Shown in pieces: positions 8,597 through 16,880 of a DNA stretch of 59,620 nt. Both the position numbers and the translations under genes were made by a program. The DNA is from Bacteroidales bacterium KHT7 (GTDB lineage Bacteria > Bacteroidota > Bacteroidia > Bacteroidales > Bacteroidaceae). Positions within the stretch are counted from its first letter, which is position 1. Every line of letters begins with the position of its first letter. The notes under the pieces are model-generated. The model saw only the letters and a list, made by a program, of their open reading frames with translations. It searched no databases and was not told where the DNA came from. The stretch is taken from positions 1-59,620 of the forward strand of contig FNBQ01000024.1 of NCBI GenBank assembly GCA_900102385.1. The letters are read 5' to 3'.

Positions 8597-9757
8597 ATGA
8601 AGAAAAGATTTTTTAGTTTACTCTGCGCCGGCGTTTTAATGTCTGGCTCGGTATTCGCACAAGAGTTAACTCCTGATACTATACACGCTCTTCGTTACTA
8701 TAACGGCTCCGACAATTGGTTTATTGGAGCACAGGGCGGCATCAACTATCCTGGTATAGAAGATGTACGTTTTAAGACGATGGGCAAATATATTGGATAT
8801 TCAGCACAAATACATGCCGGTAAATTCTTCAACCCAACACTGGGTATCAGATTTACAGGTGGTTACGATAGCTATTGGGGAGCAAATAGTAATTTGGACA
8901 ACGGCAATTATCACTTTAATAGTTTAAATACATTTGTCGATGGAATTCTCAACTTCAACAGTCTGTTCTGTAAATACAAAGAATCAACAAAGGTAAATGT
9001 CAACGGATTACTAGGTGTTGGCTACAACTACTTTTGGGGATATGATAACGAACTAGACAAGCAAGTTTACGGAAATCAGAATTATCCATACAGAACTACT
9101 GGACACCATTTCCTTGCAATACGTCTGGGAATGCAATTCGCAATAAAGTTAAGTGAAGCTGTAGACTTAAACATCGAAGGAACGTTGTCAAGTACAGACG
9201 ATTTTTCAAACGCTGTTTACTACCAGAGAGAATATGATTATTATGCTCGCGTATTGGCTGGTATCAGTTATCACTTCAAAGACAGATATGGCGACAGACG
9301 AATGAAATATGATTACTATACTGATGCCAACAAAGTTGCAGATCTAAACGACGAGATAAACAGAAAGCGCAACGAACTCGAAGAGGCTTCTAAGATAATC
9401 ATAAAGGACGAGAATGTCTACAGCAACACTGTTGACGATGATATCCGAATCAATTATCTTATCAACGACTACAAGGTTGACAAGACACAGGCAAGTCAGG
9501 TAGCACTTATTGCCGAATACTTGAAGGAACATCCTGATGCAAAAGCCAACATCGTAGGATACGCAGACGTAAAGACTGGTGTTCCGGTTTACAACCTATA
9601 CATAGCACAGCGTCGTGCCGACTATGTAAAGAAGATGCTTGTTAAGGGATACAAGATTAAAGAAGATCGTATAATCACAGAAAGTAAGGGTGATACAGTT
9701 CAGCCATACGAGAATGAGAACGATTGGAACCGCGTAGTATTTGTAACTTTCGAGTAA
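8597..9757 (+). CDS. OmpA family outer-membrane protein, 386 aa
   Basis: Signal peptide (cleavage after SVFAQ), barrel with repeated aromatic strands, linker NDEINRKRNELEEA, then a recognisable OmpA C-terminal domain: VALIAEYLKEHPDAKANIVGYAD, YNLYIAQRRADYVKKML and the GYKIKEDRI segment. The Asp of GYAD and the Arg of AQRRAD fit the peptidoglycan-binding positions. It shares architecture and linker with its upstream neighbour, which suggests an old tandem duplication in which this copy kept the binding motif. A strong terminator follows at 9777-9816. Confidence 0.8.
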   Translation: MKKRFFSLLCAGVLMSGSVFAQELTPDTIHALRYYNGSDNWFIGAQGGINYPGIEDVRFKTMGKYIGYSAQIHAGKFFNPTLGIRFTGGYDSYWGANSNLDNGNYHFNSLNTFVDGILNFNSLFCKYKESTKVNVNGLLGVGYNYFWGYDNELDKQVYGNQNYPYRTTGHHFLAIRLGMQFAIKLSEAVDLNIEGTLSSTDDFSNAVYYQREYDYYARVLAGISYHFKDRYGDRRMKYDYYTDANKVADLNDEINRKRNELEEASKIIIKDENVYSNTVDDDIRINYLINDYKVDKTQASQVALIAEYLKEHPDAKANIVGYADVKTGVPVYNLYIAQRRADYVKKMLVKGYKIKEDRIITESKGDTVQPYENENDWNRVVFVTFE

Positions 9758-9776
9758 CCCGATTTACAGAAAATAA

Positions 9777-9816
9777 TAATAAGGGCTGTTTTTAAAGAAC
9801 AGTCCTTATTTTTTTG
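9777..9816 (+). terminator. Intrinsic terminator after the OmpA-like pair
   Basis: AATAAGGGCTGTT pairs with GAACAGTCCTTATT around a short A/T loop, followed by seven T. Confidence 0.9.
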
Positions 9817-9869
9817 ACTTTATTTTATTAATTGCAATCAAAAACAATCGACAAAAACAACAATTTTAT

Positions 9870-9877
9870 TACCTTTG
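9870..9877 (+). promoter_or_regulatory. Probable -7 box (TACCTTTG) for the DUF4253 pair
   Basis: TACCTTTG matches TAnnTTTG. No clear TTTG is found 19-21 bases upstream, so the -33 element is weak. The coding start is at 10001, which gives a leader of roughly 115 bases with no obvious fold. Confidence 0.5.
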
Positions 9878-10000
9878 CAGCATGACATTAAATCAGTATA
9901 AAAAATCAACACCATAAACGATTTGACAGACTACCTAAGAAACTTGATAGTCTGACATTTTCGGTAGAATTAGAATTCCCAAATTAATAATCAAACAAAA

Positions 10001-11146
10001 ATGAGCGAAAGTAACGAAAATCAATCAGGATGCGGATGCATTTTTAGTATTATTGCTCTCATCGCAGGACTAGCCAAAATCGTCATTAGCTTTTCAAAAC
10101 TTGGAGGCGGATCTGGTGCAATAATTGGTATCGTTGTTGCTATTGCAATTGCGATAATCTTTTTTGCCATCGAAGCATCAAAAGAGGAAACAAATTCAGA
10201 CGATGATGACGACCCAACGGGCTATGCTGCACGAGAGAAGCGAGAAAAAGCAAAACGGAAAATGCAAGAAATTCAGAACAGCATTGAAGAAAGCAACACA
10301 AAACAAGAAGGCAATACTACTACCTACGGATTAAACGAAGTTGTAAACAACGAAACGCCCACATCATCTACAGAAGATAAAGAAGAATATGATGATGAAG
10401 AGTGCGAAGACAAAGAGTTGGTCGAGAAATTCAAAAAACTCATCGACTGCCCATGCCGATTCTACGGTACAGACTCTTCAGATGAACTTTTGAAAGATTA
10501 CAATGAATCTCTTGAACGTGGAAAAAGAGAAGGATTTATTCCATTCATTATTTTTGTAGACGACGATTTGCTAATGGATATAATGTTCGAATTCAACCAT
10601 GAATGTGATGACGAGATTGATATCGAAAAAATTCGAACAATGCGCAAAGAACTGATAGCCAATGCATCGTCATACGAAGGCAAAAGATGGCTTGACCAAA
10701 CCCTGAAAGAATATCAGGATGATTCAGAACATTATCAGGAGATTTTGGGCAGCCCTTCAGACGAAGGATATGAAATACCAGAATTATACCTTGAAAGTTC
10801 AAACGAAGAGTATCCTGCACTTTTGGCAGAAGTTCCAGTCAGCGCGCCATGGCAAATATTCGCTTGGTTCCCGTTCGGCAATTGGAACGGTTGCCCAGAC
10901 AAAAAGGCTCTTGTGAACGTAGGCAGATACTGGTTCGAGCAGCATGGAGCAGTCCCAGCATTCATTACGCACGACACCCTCGAAATGACCGTTCCACAAC
11001 CGGTAAGCGATGCCCAAAGCCTTTATTTAGCCAAAGAGCAATATGCTTACTGTCTTGACCAAGTTGAACAGACCGGTCTGCAAACAATACATGCCTTAGC
11101 AGACAGTCTGCGAACATCAACCGTATGGCATTTCTGGTGGGATTAG
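10001..11146 (+). CDS. Membrane-anchored DUF4253 protein, 381 aa
   Basis: After a short N-terminus with GCGCIF, two hydrophobic stretches (about residues 15-31 and 38-57) form a membrane anchor. An acidic low-complexity linker (residues 63-145) and a soluble domain follow. The last 110 residues match DUF4253: PWQIFAWFPFGNWNGCPD, RYWFEQHGAVPAFITHD, LAKEQYAYC and STVWHFWWD. No function is established for this domain. The next gene is a paralogue (16-base gap) with a shorter linker, so a local duplication is likely. Confidence 0.65.
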   Translation: MSESNENQSGCGCIFSIIALIAGLAKIVISFSKLGGGSGAIIGIVVAIAIAIIFFAIEASKEETNSDDDDDPTGYAAREKREKAKRKMQEIQNSIEESNTKQEGNTTTYGLNEVVNNETPTSSTEDKEEYDDEECEDKELVEKFKKLIDCPCRFYGTDSSDELLKDYNESLERGKREGFIPFIIFVDDDLLMDIMFEFNHECDDEIDIEKIRTMRKELIANASSYEGKRWLDQTLKEYQDDSEHYQEILGSPSDEGYEIPELYLESSNEEYPALLAEVPVSAPWQIFAWFPFGNWNGCPDKKALVNVGRYWFEQHGAVPAFITHDTLEMTVPQPVSDAQSLYLAKEQYAYCLDQVEQTGLQTIHALADSLRTSTVWHFWWD

Positions 11147-11162
11147 AAATTAAAAATAAATT

Positions 11163-12149
11163 ATGACCAAAAGTAACAAAAATCCATCAGAAAATCCCAT
11201 AAACGGATGCGGATGCATTAGTTGTATTCTTATTCTCTCGGCTGTACTACTCAGAATCGGCTATGGACTTGAAGGACTTGGAGTTAGTCGTGGTGTAGTA
11301 GCAGGTATCTTTATAGTGATTTTAATTGCATATGTAATTGGTATTCCAATTGTTGTAATCACTTTTGTCGTTAAAGCATTTAAAAATAATACAATATCAG
11401 AGGAAGAGGAAAGTTTGGTCGAAGAATCAAGAAAAGGGGATGTCGAGAAATTCAAAAAAGTAATAGACTGTCCATACCGATACTACGATACTGTTTCTTC
11501 AGACAAACTTTTGAAAGATTACAACGAATCTCTTGAACGTGGAAAAATAGAAGGCTTTATTCCAATTATCATCGATGTTAACGACGCCTTGCTGATGGAT
11601 ATTGAATTCAACCATAAATACATAGAAAAGATACGTACAATGCGAAAAGAACTGATAGACAACGCTTCGTCATACGAAGGAAAAAGATGGTTGGATGAAA
11701 CGCTGAAAGAATATCAAGAAGATTCAGAACATTATCAGAAGATTCTGGGTATACCTTCAGATAAGGGATATGAAATTCAAAAATTAGCCCTTGAGGAGAA
11801 ATATGTACTTTTAGCTGAAGTACCTGTCAGTGAGCCATGGCAATTGCTTGCATGGTTTCCATTTAGTTACTATAACGATTGCCCAGACAATAAGGCACTT
11901 GCAAACGTAGGCAAATATTGGTTCGAGCAGTATGGAGCAGTCCCAGCATTCATTGGGCACAACATGCTCTGGATGACCGTTCCACGACCAGTAAACGATG
12001 CCCAGAGCCTGAATTTAGCAAAAGAGCAATACGCCTTCTGTCCTAACCGATTTGAAGTCTCCTACATACAAACAATCCTGCAAACAATACACGCCTTGGC
12101 AGACAGTCTGCGCAAATCAACCGTATGGAAATTCCGCTGGGAGTATTAA
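11163..12149 (+). CDS. Membrane-anchored DUF4253 protein, second copy, 328 aa
   Basis: Same plan as its upstream neighbour: Cys-rich N-terminus (GCGCIS), two hydrophobic segments (about residues 18-35 and 42-66), a much shorter linker, then the domain with KDYNESLERGK, PWQLLAWFPFSYYNDCPD, KYWFEQYGAVPAFIGH and a Trp-rich end. The long stretch around SYEGKRWLD and LKEYQ is nearly identical in both copies, while the N-termini and linker diverge. It is convergent with tsf, with two hairpins in between. Confidence 0.65.
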   Translation: MTKSNKNPSENPINGCGCISCILILSAVLLRIGYGLEGLGVSRGVVAGIFIVILIAYVIGIPIVVITFVVKAFKNNTISEEEESLVEESRKGDVEKFKKVIDCPYRYYDTVSSDKLLKDYNESLERGKIEGFIPIIIDVNDALLMDIEFNHKYIEKIRTMRKELIDNASSYEGKRWLDETLKEYQEDSEHYQKILGIPSDKGYEIQKLALEEKYVLLAEVPVSEPWQLLAWFPFSYYNDCPDNKALANVGKYWFEQYGAVPAFIGHNMLWMTVPRPVNDAQSLNLAKEQYAFCPNRFEVSYIQTILQTIHALADSLRKSTVWKFRWEY

Positions 12150-12150
12150 A

Positions 12151-12197
12151 AAGAAATCGTCCGAACTACAACTTCCTTTACGTTCAGACGATTTCTT
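12151..12197. other. Hairpin between convergent DUF4253 and tsf genes
   Basis: AAGAAATCGTC at 12151-12161 pairs with GACGATTTCTT ending at 12197, with inner pairing of GAAC/GTTC. There is no T run on the plus strand, so it is a stem-loop at the 3' end of the DUF4253 transcript and only a possible terminator. Confidence 0.5.
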
Positions 12198-12202
12198 GAC
12201 AC

Positions 12203-12238
12203 AAAAAAAGGAGGTCTGAAATTCAGATCTCCTTATAT
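12203..12238 (-). terminator. Intrinsic terminator of the rplM-rpsI-rpsB-tsf operon
   Basis: On the minus strand AAGGAGATCTGAA pairs with TTCAGACCTCCTT and is followed by a T7 tract. It lies 19 bases beyond the tsf stop. Confidence 0.85.
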
Positions 12239-12256
12239 TTTTCTTTAACAAGAAAA

Positions 12257-13249
12257 TTACTCAGCGCGCAAAGTGAAACGCTTGAAATCAACAACAGTAA
12301 GATCCTTGTCTGACTTCTTCAAGTAGTCAGCAACACTGATCTTAGCGTCATCGATGAAAGCCTGATTCAACAAGCAGTTCTCCTTGTAGTACTTGTTAAC
12401 CATACCCTCAGCAATCTTCTTAATCATATCCTCGTTAAGAGATGCAGCCTTCTCCTCAGCTACAGTCTTCTTAATCTCCTTAGCCTTAGCTACATCTTCA
12501 GCAGTGATCCAGCCCTTGCCCATGTTTGACTCCATGTGCTCCTCAGAATCGACGTGTGCTGGGTTGATGCCAGCCTTCTTAAGAGCAGCCTCAACAGCCT
12601 TGTCAATCTGGTTCTGCTTAGCCTTCTCGATAGAAGTTGCAAGCTCAGAATCCTTAGTTGCCTGTGGAACTGCATTCTCATCAAGAGCAATTGGGTTCAT
12701 AGCAGCAACCTGAAGAGCAACGTTCTTAGCAACCTCGTCGTCAGCCTTCTTGTTCAAAGCAACGAGTGTGCAAAGGAAGTTACCGTTCATGTGGTTGTAT
12801 GCAACAACGTGCTCACCCTCAACATAGTTGAAACCATCGAGTTCCATCTTCTCGCCTGTAACACCTGAACGCTCAGTAACAGCGTCAGCAACAGACATGC
12901 CATTTACAGTAAGAGCAAGAACCTCCTCAAGAGACTTAGCTTTTGCAGCAACAGCAGCATCAGCAATCTGATTTGCAAGAGCAACGAAGTCAGCATTCTT
13001 TGCAACGAAGTCAGTCTCGCACTTCAAGGCAACGATCATTGCATAGTTACCGTCTACGCGAGAAAGAACGCAACCCTCAGCAGCCTCACGATCAGAACGC
13101 TTTGCAGCAACAGCCTGACCCTTCTTGCGAAGGATAGCGATTGCAGCTTCCATATCACCATTAGCCTCAGTAAGGGCCTTCTTACAATCCATAAGACCAG
13201 CCTGAGTGGCCTGACGGAGTTTATTGATTTCTGTTAATGTAACAGCCAT
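12257..13249 (-). CDS. tsf: Translation elongation factor Ts
   Basis: EF-Ts recycles EF-Tu from GDP to GTP. The 330-residue protein starts with the UBA-like region (INKLRQATQAGLMDCKKAL) and contains the EF-Tu contact motif TDFVAKN near residue 79 and the second-half segments found in the longer Bacteroidetes forms. It follows rpsB as in most bacteria, separated by a 105-base gap that holds a strong hairpin. Confidence 0.97.
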   Translation of the reverse strand: MAVTLTEINKLRQATQAGLMDCKKALTEANGDMEAAIAILRKKGQAVAAKRSDREAAEGCVLSRVDGNYAMIVALKCETDFVAKNADFVALANQIADAAVAAKAKSLEEVLALTVNGMSVADAVTERSGVTGEKMELDGFNYVEGEHVVAYNHMNGNFLCTLVALNKKADDEVAKNVALQVAAMNPIALDENAVPQATKDSELATSIEKAKQNQIDKAVEAALKKAGINPAHVDSEEHMESNMGKGWITAEDVAKAKEIKKTVAEEKAASLNEDMIKKIAEGMVNKYYKENCLLNQAFIDDAKISVADYLKKSDKDLTVVDFKRFTLRAE

Positions 13250-13291
13250 TTTATTATGCTTTAAAAATTAGTATTCGTTGAAAAGTAAAAG

Positions 13292-13330
13292 ATGCCCAAT
13301 GCTACAAAAAACTGTTTGAGCATTGGGCAT
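13292..13330 (-). terminator. Attenuator-like hairpin between rpsB and tsf
   Basis: ATGCCCAATGCT and AGCATTGGGCAT form a perfect 12-pair stem with a 15-base loop. On the minus strand the stem is followed by CTTTTACTTTTC, an interrupted T tract. It sits between two co-oriented genes, so partial termination that lowers tsf relative to rpsB is the likely role. Confidence 0.65.
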
Positions 13331-13354
13331 GTAATATTTTATAAGCCCGAAGAA

Positions 13355-14137
13355 TTAAGCCTTAGCCTCTTCCTCGTCCTTACGAGCCTTAGATGACTTC
13401 TTGCCACCCTTCTTGCCCTCGCCTGCAGCCTCTGCATCAACCTTCTCAGCCTTACGCTCCTCAAGACCCTCTGCGATAGCACCGCAGCAAGCATCAAGGA
13501 TTACGTCGATTGACTTAGTAGCGTCATCGTTTGCTGGGATAATGTAATCAACTCCGTTAGGATTTGAGTTTGTATCAACAATAGCGAAAACAGGGATACC
13601 AAGACGCTGAGCCTCACGTACAGCGATGTTCTCCTTCAAAACGTCAACAATGAAGAGAGCTGCTGGAAGACGAGTAAGGTCTACAATAGAACCAAGGTTC
13701 TTCTCCAACTTAGCACGCTGACGGCTGATCTGAAGCATCTCGCGCTTTGAAAGGTTTGAGTATGTTCCATCAGCAGTAAGCTTGTCGATAGTAGTCATCT
13801 TCTTAACTGCCTTACGGATTGTAGGGAAGTTAGTAAGCATACCACCTGGCCAACGCTCGATAACATAAGGCATGTTTACAGATGCAGCCTTCTCTGCTAC
13901 AGTCTGCTTAGCCTGTTTCTTAGTAGCAACAAATAGAATCTTCTTGCCGCTCTTTGCGATCTGCTTCAACTGCTCTGCAGCCTCGTCAACAAGAGCAACA
14001 GTCTTGTGAAGGTCAATGATATGAATACCATTGCGCTCCATGAAGATATAAGGAGCCATTGCTGGGTTCCACTTTTTCTTAAGGTGACCAAAGTGGCAAC
14101 CTGCCTCCAATAATGTATCAAAATTAGTTCTTGACAT
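13355..14137 (-). CDS. rpsB: 30S ribosomal protein S2
   Basis: 260 residues with the S2 signatures LLEAGCHFGHLKKKWNP at the start, the conserved IDLHKTV, RWPGGMLTNFPTIR and the PVFAIVDTNSNP block. It has a Lys/Glu-rich C-terminal tail from about residue 228 (KADAEAAG..GKKGGKKSSKARKD type), common in Bacteroidetes. It lies between rpsI and tsf. Confidence 0.97.
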   Translation of the reverse strand: MSRTNFDTLLEAGCHFGHLKKKWNPAMAPYIFMERNGIHIIDLHKTVALVDEAAEQLKQIAKSGKKILFVATKKQAKQTVAEKAASVNMPYVIERWPGGMLTNFPTIRKAVKKMTTIDKLTADGTYSNLSKREMLQISRQRAKLEKNLGSIVDLTRLPAALFIVDVLKENIAVREAQRLGIPVFAIVDTNSNPNGVDYIIPANDDATKSIDVILDACCGAIAEGLEERKAEKVDAEAAGEGKKGGKKSSKARKDEEEAKA

Positions 14138-14266
14138 TTTCTAAAATTTAAATTGTTTACTTTCTTTTTAGTTGTTTTGAAACCAACCTCTGGGTAGTCC
14201 CCCCGATTAATAGAAAGTCCCAGCGGTTTAGATACTAAACATTTGTTTGCAGTCAGTTCCGAAAGA
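14138..14266 (-). promoter_or_regulatory. rpsB leader with foldable core (candidate S2 autoregulatory leader)
   Basis: On the minus strand a segment at about 14232-14182 can form ACC-CTGGG paired with CCCAG-GGT with a G-rich loop (GGGGGG). A folded leader directly before rpsB fits the known habit of S2 to regulate its own operon, but I cannot match it to a described motif. Confidence 0.35.
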
Positions 14267-14653
14267 TTAACGCTTACTGAACTGGAATCTGCGACGTGCC
14301 TTTGGCTGACCTGGTTTCTTACGCTCAACCTCACGAGCATCACGTGTCATGAAGCCTTCTGCACGAAGAGCCTTCTTGTCATCAGCGTTGATCTTAACCA
14401 ATGCGCGAGCAATAGCAAGACGAAGTGCCTGAGACTGACCAGTGAAACCACCGCCCTGAAGGTTCACCTTGATATCATACTTCTCAACTACATCAAGTGT
14501 AAGCAAAGGCTGCTTTACAACGTACTGTAGAATAGTTGATGGGAAGTACTCTGTAAGATCTCTCTTGTTAATTGTAATCTTTCCAGTGCCCTCTGTTACG
14601 TAGACACGAGCAATCGCGCTCTTGCGACGACCTAATGCATTTACTACTTCCAT
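14267..14653 (-). CDS. rpsI: 30S ribosomal protein S9
   Basis: 128 residues with GRRKSAIARVYV at the N-terminus, GGGFTGQSQALRLAIARAL in the middle and the basic C-terminal KKPGQPKARRRFQFSKR whose last Arg reaches the P-site tRNA. It follows rplM after five bases, the universal rplM-rpsI pair. Confidence 0.98.
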   Translation of the reverse strand: MEVVNALGRRKSAIARVYVTEGTGKITINKRDLTEYFPSTILQYVVKQPLLTLDVVEKYDIKVNLQGGGFTGQSQALRLAIARALVKINADDKKALRAEGFMTRDAREVERKKPGQPKARRRFQFSKR

Positions 14654-14658
14654 TTCAA

Positions 14659-15120
14659 TTATTTATACAAGTTAATATCAATTGTTTTTGGCTGCTGTGC
14701 TGCCTTGTCGTGCTCCTCGCCAGCGAAGACATAAAGATTGCCCAACTGCTTTGCACCAAGACGGTTCTTTGGCAACATACCCTTTACTACTCTCTTGATC
14801 AATTTTTCCTCACCATTTGGACGAGCAAGAATAGATGCTGGAGTCAAAATCTTCTGACCACCAGGATAACCTGAATAATTGATATACTCCTTATCAGTCA
14901 TCTTCTTACCTGAAAGCTTAATCTTGCTTGCGTTGATGATGATTACGTTGTCGCCACAGTCAGAGTTTGGAGTAAAGCATGGCTTATACTTACCACGAAG
15001 CAACTTAGCGACTTTTGAACCAAGACGACCGAGTACCTGATCTGTTGCATCTACAACAACCCACTCTTTCTTGGCATTTTCCTTGTTAACGGAAATGGTC
15101 TTGTAACTTAAAGTGTTCAC
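14659..15120 (-). CDS. rplM: 50S ribosomal protein L13 (GTG start)
   Basis: 153 residues with the L13 start NTLSYKT, then EWVVVDATDQVLGRLGSKVAKLLRGK, and GMLPKNRLGAKQ. The first codon is GTG at 15120-15118, and the residues directly after it match the usual N-terminus of Bacteroidetes L13, so the non-ATG start is likely genuine. It is the first gene of the operon driven from 15286-15256, after a leader of about 130 bases. Confidence 0.97.
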   Translation of the reverse strand: MNTLSYKTISVNKENAKKEWVVVDATDQVLGRLGSKVAKLLRGKYKPCFTPNSDCGDNVIIINASKIKLSGKKMTDKEYINYSGYPGGQKILTPASILARPNGEEKLIKRVVKGMLPKNRLGAKQLGNLYVFAGEEHDKAAQQPKTIDINLYK

Positions 15121-15248
15121 TTTCTTTAATTTTTTAATTTGTTTACTACTAATTTTTCTTTATAGCGATTCACTAACCACTCGCCCGGCCAAAAGCAAAG
15201 CTATTAACACGCTATTTGACAAGCCTTTACGCCTGTCTTGATAATAAT
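15121..15248 (-). promoter_or_regulatory. rplM 5' leader, about 130 bases
   Basis: The stretch between the predicted start of transcription (near 15249) and the GTG codon is unusually long for this genome. GC-rich segments (GGCCGGGCGAGTGG, minus strand) occur in its middle. It may carry ribosomal-protein feedback control; no known motif was recognised. Confidence 0.3.
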
Positions 15249-15255
15249 CGGCTTG

Positions 15256-15286
15256 CAAAAGTACTAATTTTTGACGAACCGACAAA
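15256..15286 (-). promoter_or_regulatory. Promoter of the rplM-rpsI-rpsB-tsf operon
   Basis: Minus strand TTTG at 15286-15283, 19-base spacer, TACTTTTG at 15263-15256: a full match to the Bacteroidetes -33/-7 consensus. Confidence 0.8.
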
Positions 15287-15320
15287 GTTTTTCAACAATT
15301 TTCTGAAGTTTTCAACAAAA

Positions 15321-15358
15321 CAAAAAGCGAGGGCGATGCAAACAGATGCAAAGCCCTC
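15321..15358 (-). terminator. Intrinsic terminator of asnS
   Basis: On the minus strand GAGGGC (15358-15353) pairs with GCCCTC (15334-15329), with inner TTTGCATC repeats in the loop, followed by GCTTTTTG. Confidence 0.8.
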
Positions 15359-15383
15359 ACCTTAAATATATACAATCTTATCT

Positions 15384-16814
15384 TTAGAATTCTGCTGTCT
15401 TTGGAGTACGTGGGAATGGAATCACGTCGCGGATGTTCTGCATACCTGTTACGAACAGAATCAGACGCTCGAAACCGAGTCCGAAACCACCGTGAGGACA
15501 TGAGCCGAAGCGACGAGTATCGAGATACCACCACATATCCTTCATCGGGATGTTGCGGCTTTCGATTTCGCCAACGAGCTTGTCGTAGTTCTCCTCGCGG
15601 ACAGAACCGCCGATAATCTCGCCAATCTGTGGGAACAATACGTCGGTACCCTGAACTGTCTCCTCCATCTCCTTGCCATCGTAAACAGGCTTCTTCTCGT
15701 CAATCTTCATGTAGAATGCCTTGATAGCCTTTGGATAGTTTGTCATGATGACAGGCTTCTTGAAGTGCTCCTCAACAAGGTAACGCTCGTGCTCTGAAGC
15801 CAAGTCGTCTCCCCAGTTGCAAGGGAACTCAAACTTCTTGCCATTCTTGATAGCCTCCTGAAGGATTTCGATACCCTTTGTGTAAGGCAATCTAACGAAC
15901 TCGATATTAACAACACCCTGAAGACGTTCAAGAAGTGTCTTGTCTATCATCTTGTTCAAGAATTCGAGGTCGTCTTTACAGTTGTCGAGAGCCCACTGAA
16001 CACAATATTTAATGAACTCTTCCTCAAGGTCCATGAGGTCGTCCATATCGATGAAGCAAACCTCTGGCTCTACCATCCAGAACTCAGCCAAGTGGCGAGG
16101 AGTGTTTGAGTTCTCAGCGCGGAATGTAGGACCGAAAGTGTAAATCTGACCTAATGCAGTTGCACCAAGTTCACCTTCGAGCTGACCGCTCACAGTAAGC
16201 GAAGTCTGCTTTCCGAAGAAGTCATCGTCGTAGATAATAGAACCGTTCTCGTCCTTCTTCAAATCGTAGAGGTTCTTTGTCGTAACCTGAAACATCTGGC
16301 CTGCGCCCTCGCAATCGCTCGCTGTGATTAGCGGAGTGTGGAAGTAGAAGAATCCTTTGTTATGGAAGAATGTGTGAATTGCAATTGCCATGTTGTGGCG
16401 AATGCGCATCACAGCACCGAATGTATTTGTACGCAGACGCATATGAGCATGCTGACGCATGTACTCAAAACTCTGCCCCTTCTTCTGCATAGGATAATCA
16501 TCGCCACACGCACCAAGAAGTTCAATCCCTGTAGCCTGAATCTCAACGCTCTGACCAACACCCTGACTCTCTACCAAAGTACCGTTTACGCTAAGGCAAG
16601 CACCTGTAGTAATTTTCTTTATCAGTTCCTCATCAAACTTATCTGCATCAGCAACAATCTGAACGTTCTTTATTGTAGAACCGTCATTAAGCGCAATAAA
16701 ATTTACGTTTTTGCTGCCACGACGGGTACGAACCCATCCTTTAACATTAACTGTTGAATTGTAATCTGTACTCTGAAGCACATCAACAATCTTTGTTCTA
16801 CGTATTTTTTCCAT
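15384..16814 (-). CDS. asnS: Asparaginyl-tRNA synthetase
   Basis: Class IIb synthetase that charges tRNA-Asn in the cytoplasm. The N-terminal OB fold carries [13 protein letters not shown]; the catalytic core shows [16 protein letters not shown], motif 2 ([21 protein letters not shown]) and motif 3 ([10 protein letters not shown]). I use the ATG at 16814 ([13 protein letters not shown]); an upstream ATG at 16847 would place 11 unconserved residues across the hairpin at 16832-16858. Length 476 aa fits. It may be read from the upstream pseudouridine synthase gene or from its own promoter beyond the hairpin. Confidence 0.96.
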   Translation of the reverse strand: MEKIRRTKIVDVLQSTDYNSTVNVKGWVRTRRGSKNVNFIALNDGSTIKNVQIVADADKFDEELIKKITTGACLSVNGTLVESQGVGQSVEIQATGIELLGACGDDYPMQKKGQSFEYMRQHAHMRLRTNTFGAVMRIRHNMAIAIHTFFHNKGFFYFHTPLITASDCEGAGQMFQVTTKNLYDLKKDENGSIIYDDDFFGKQTSLTVSGQLEGELGATALGQIYTFGPTFRAENSNTPRHLAEFWMVEPEVCFIDMDDLMDLEEEFIKYCVQWALDNCKDDLEFLNKMIDKTLLERLQGVVNIEFVRLPYTKGIEILQEAIKNGKKFEFPCNWGDDLASEHERYLVEEHFKKPVIMTNYPKAIKAFYMKIDEKKPVYDGKEMEETVQGTDVLFPQIGEIIGGSVREENYDKLVGEIESRNIPMKDMWWYLDTRRFGSCPHGGFGLGFERLILFVTGMQNIRDVIPFPRTPKTAEF

Positions 16815-16831
16815 CTGATTATATTTACTAT

Positions 16832-16858
16832 AAAAAGGGCGACCCAAAAGCCACCCTT
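16832..16858 (-). terminator. Hairpin with T tract just upstream of asnS
   Basis: On the minus strand AAGGGTGGC pairs with GTCGCCCTT and is followed by TTTTATAG. It ends the pseudouridine synthase transcript. Because the asnS ATG is only 18 bases further, it could also act as an attenuator in an asnS leader. Confidence 0.65.
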
Positions 16859-16880
16859 ATATATTTACTTTTTTCTTTGA

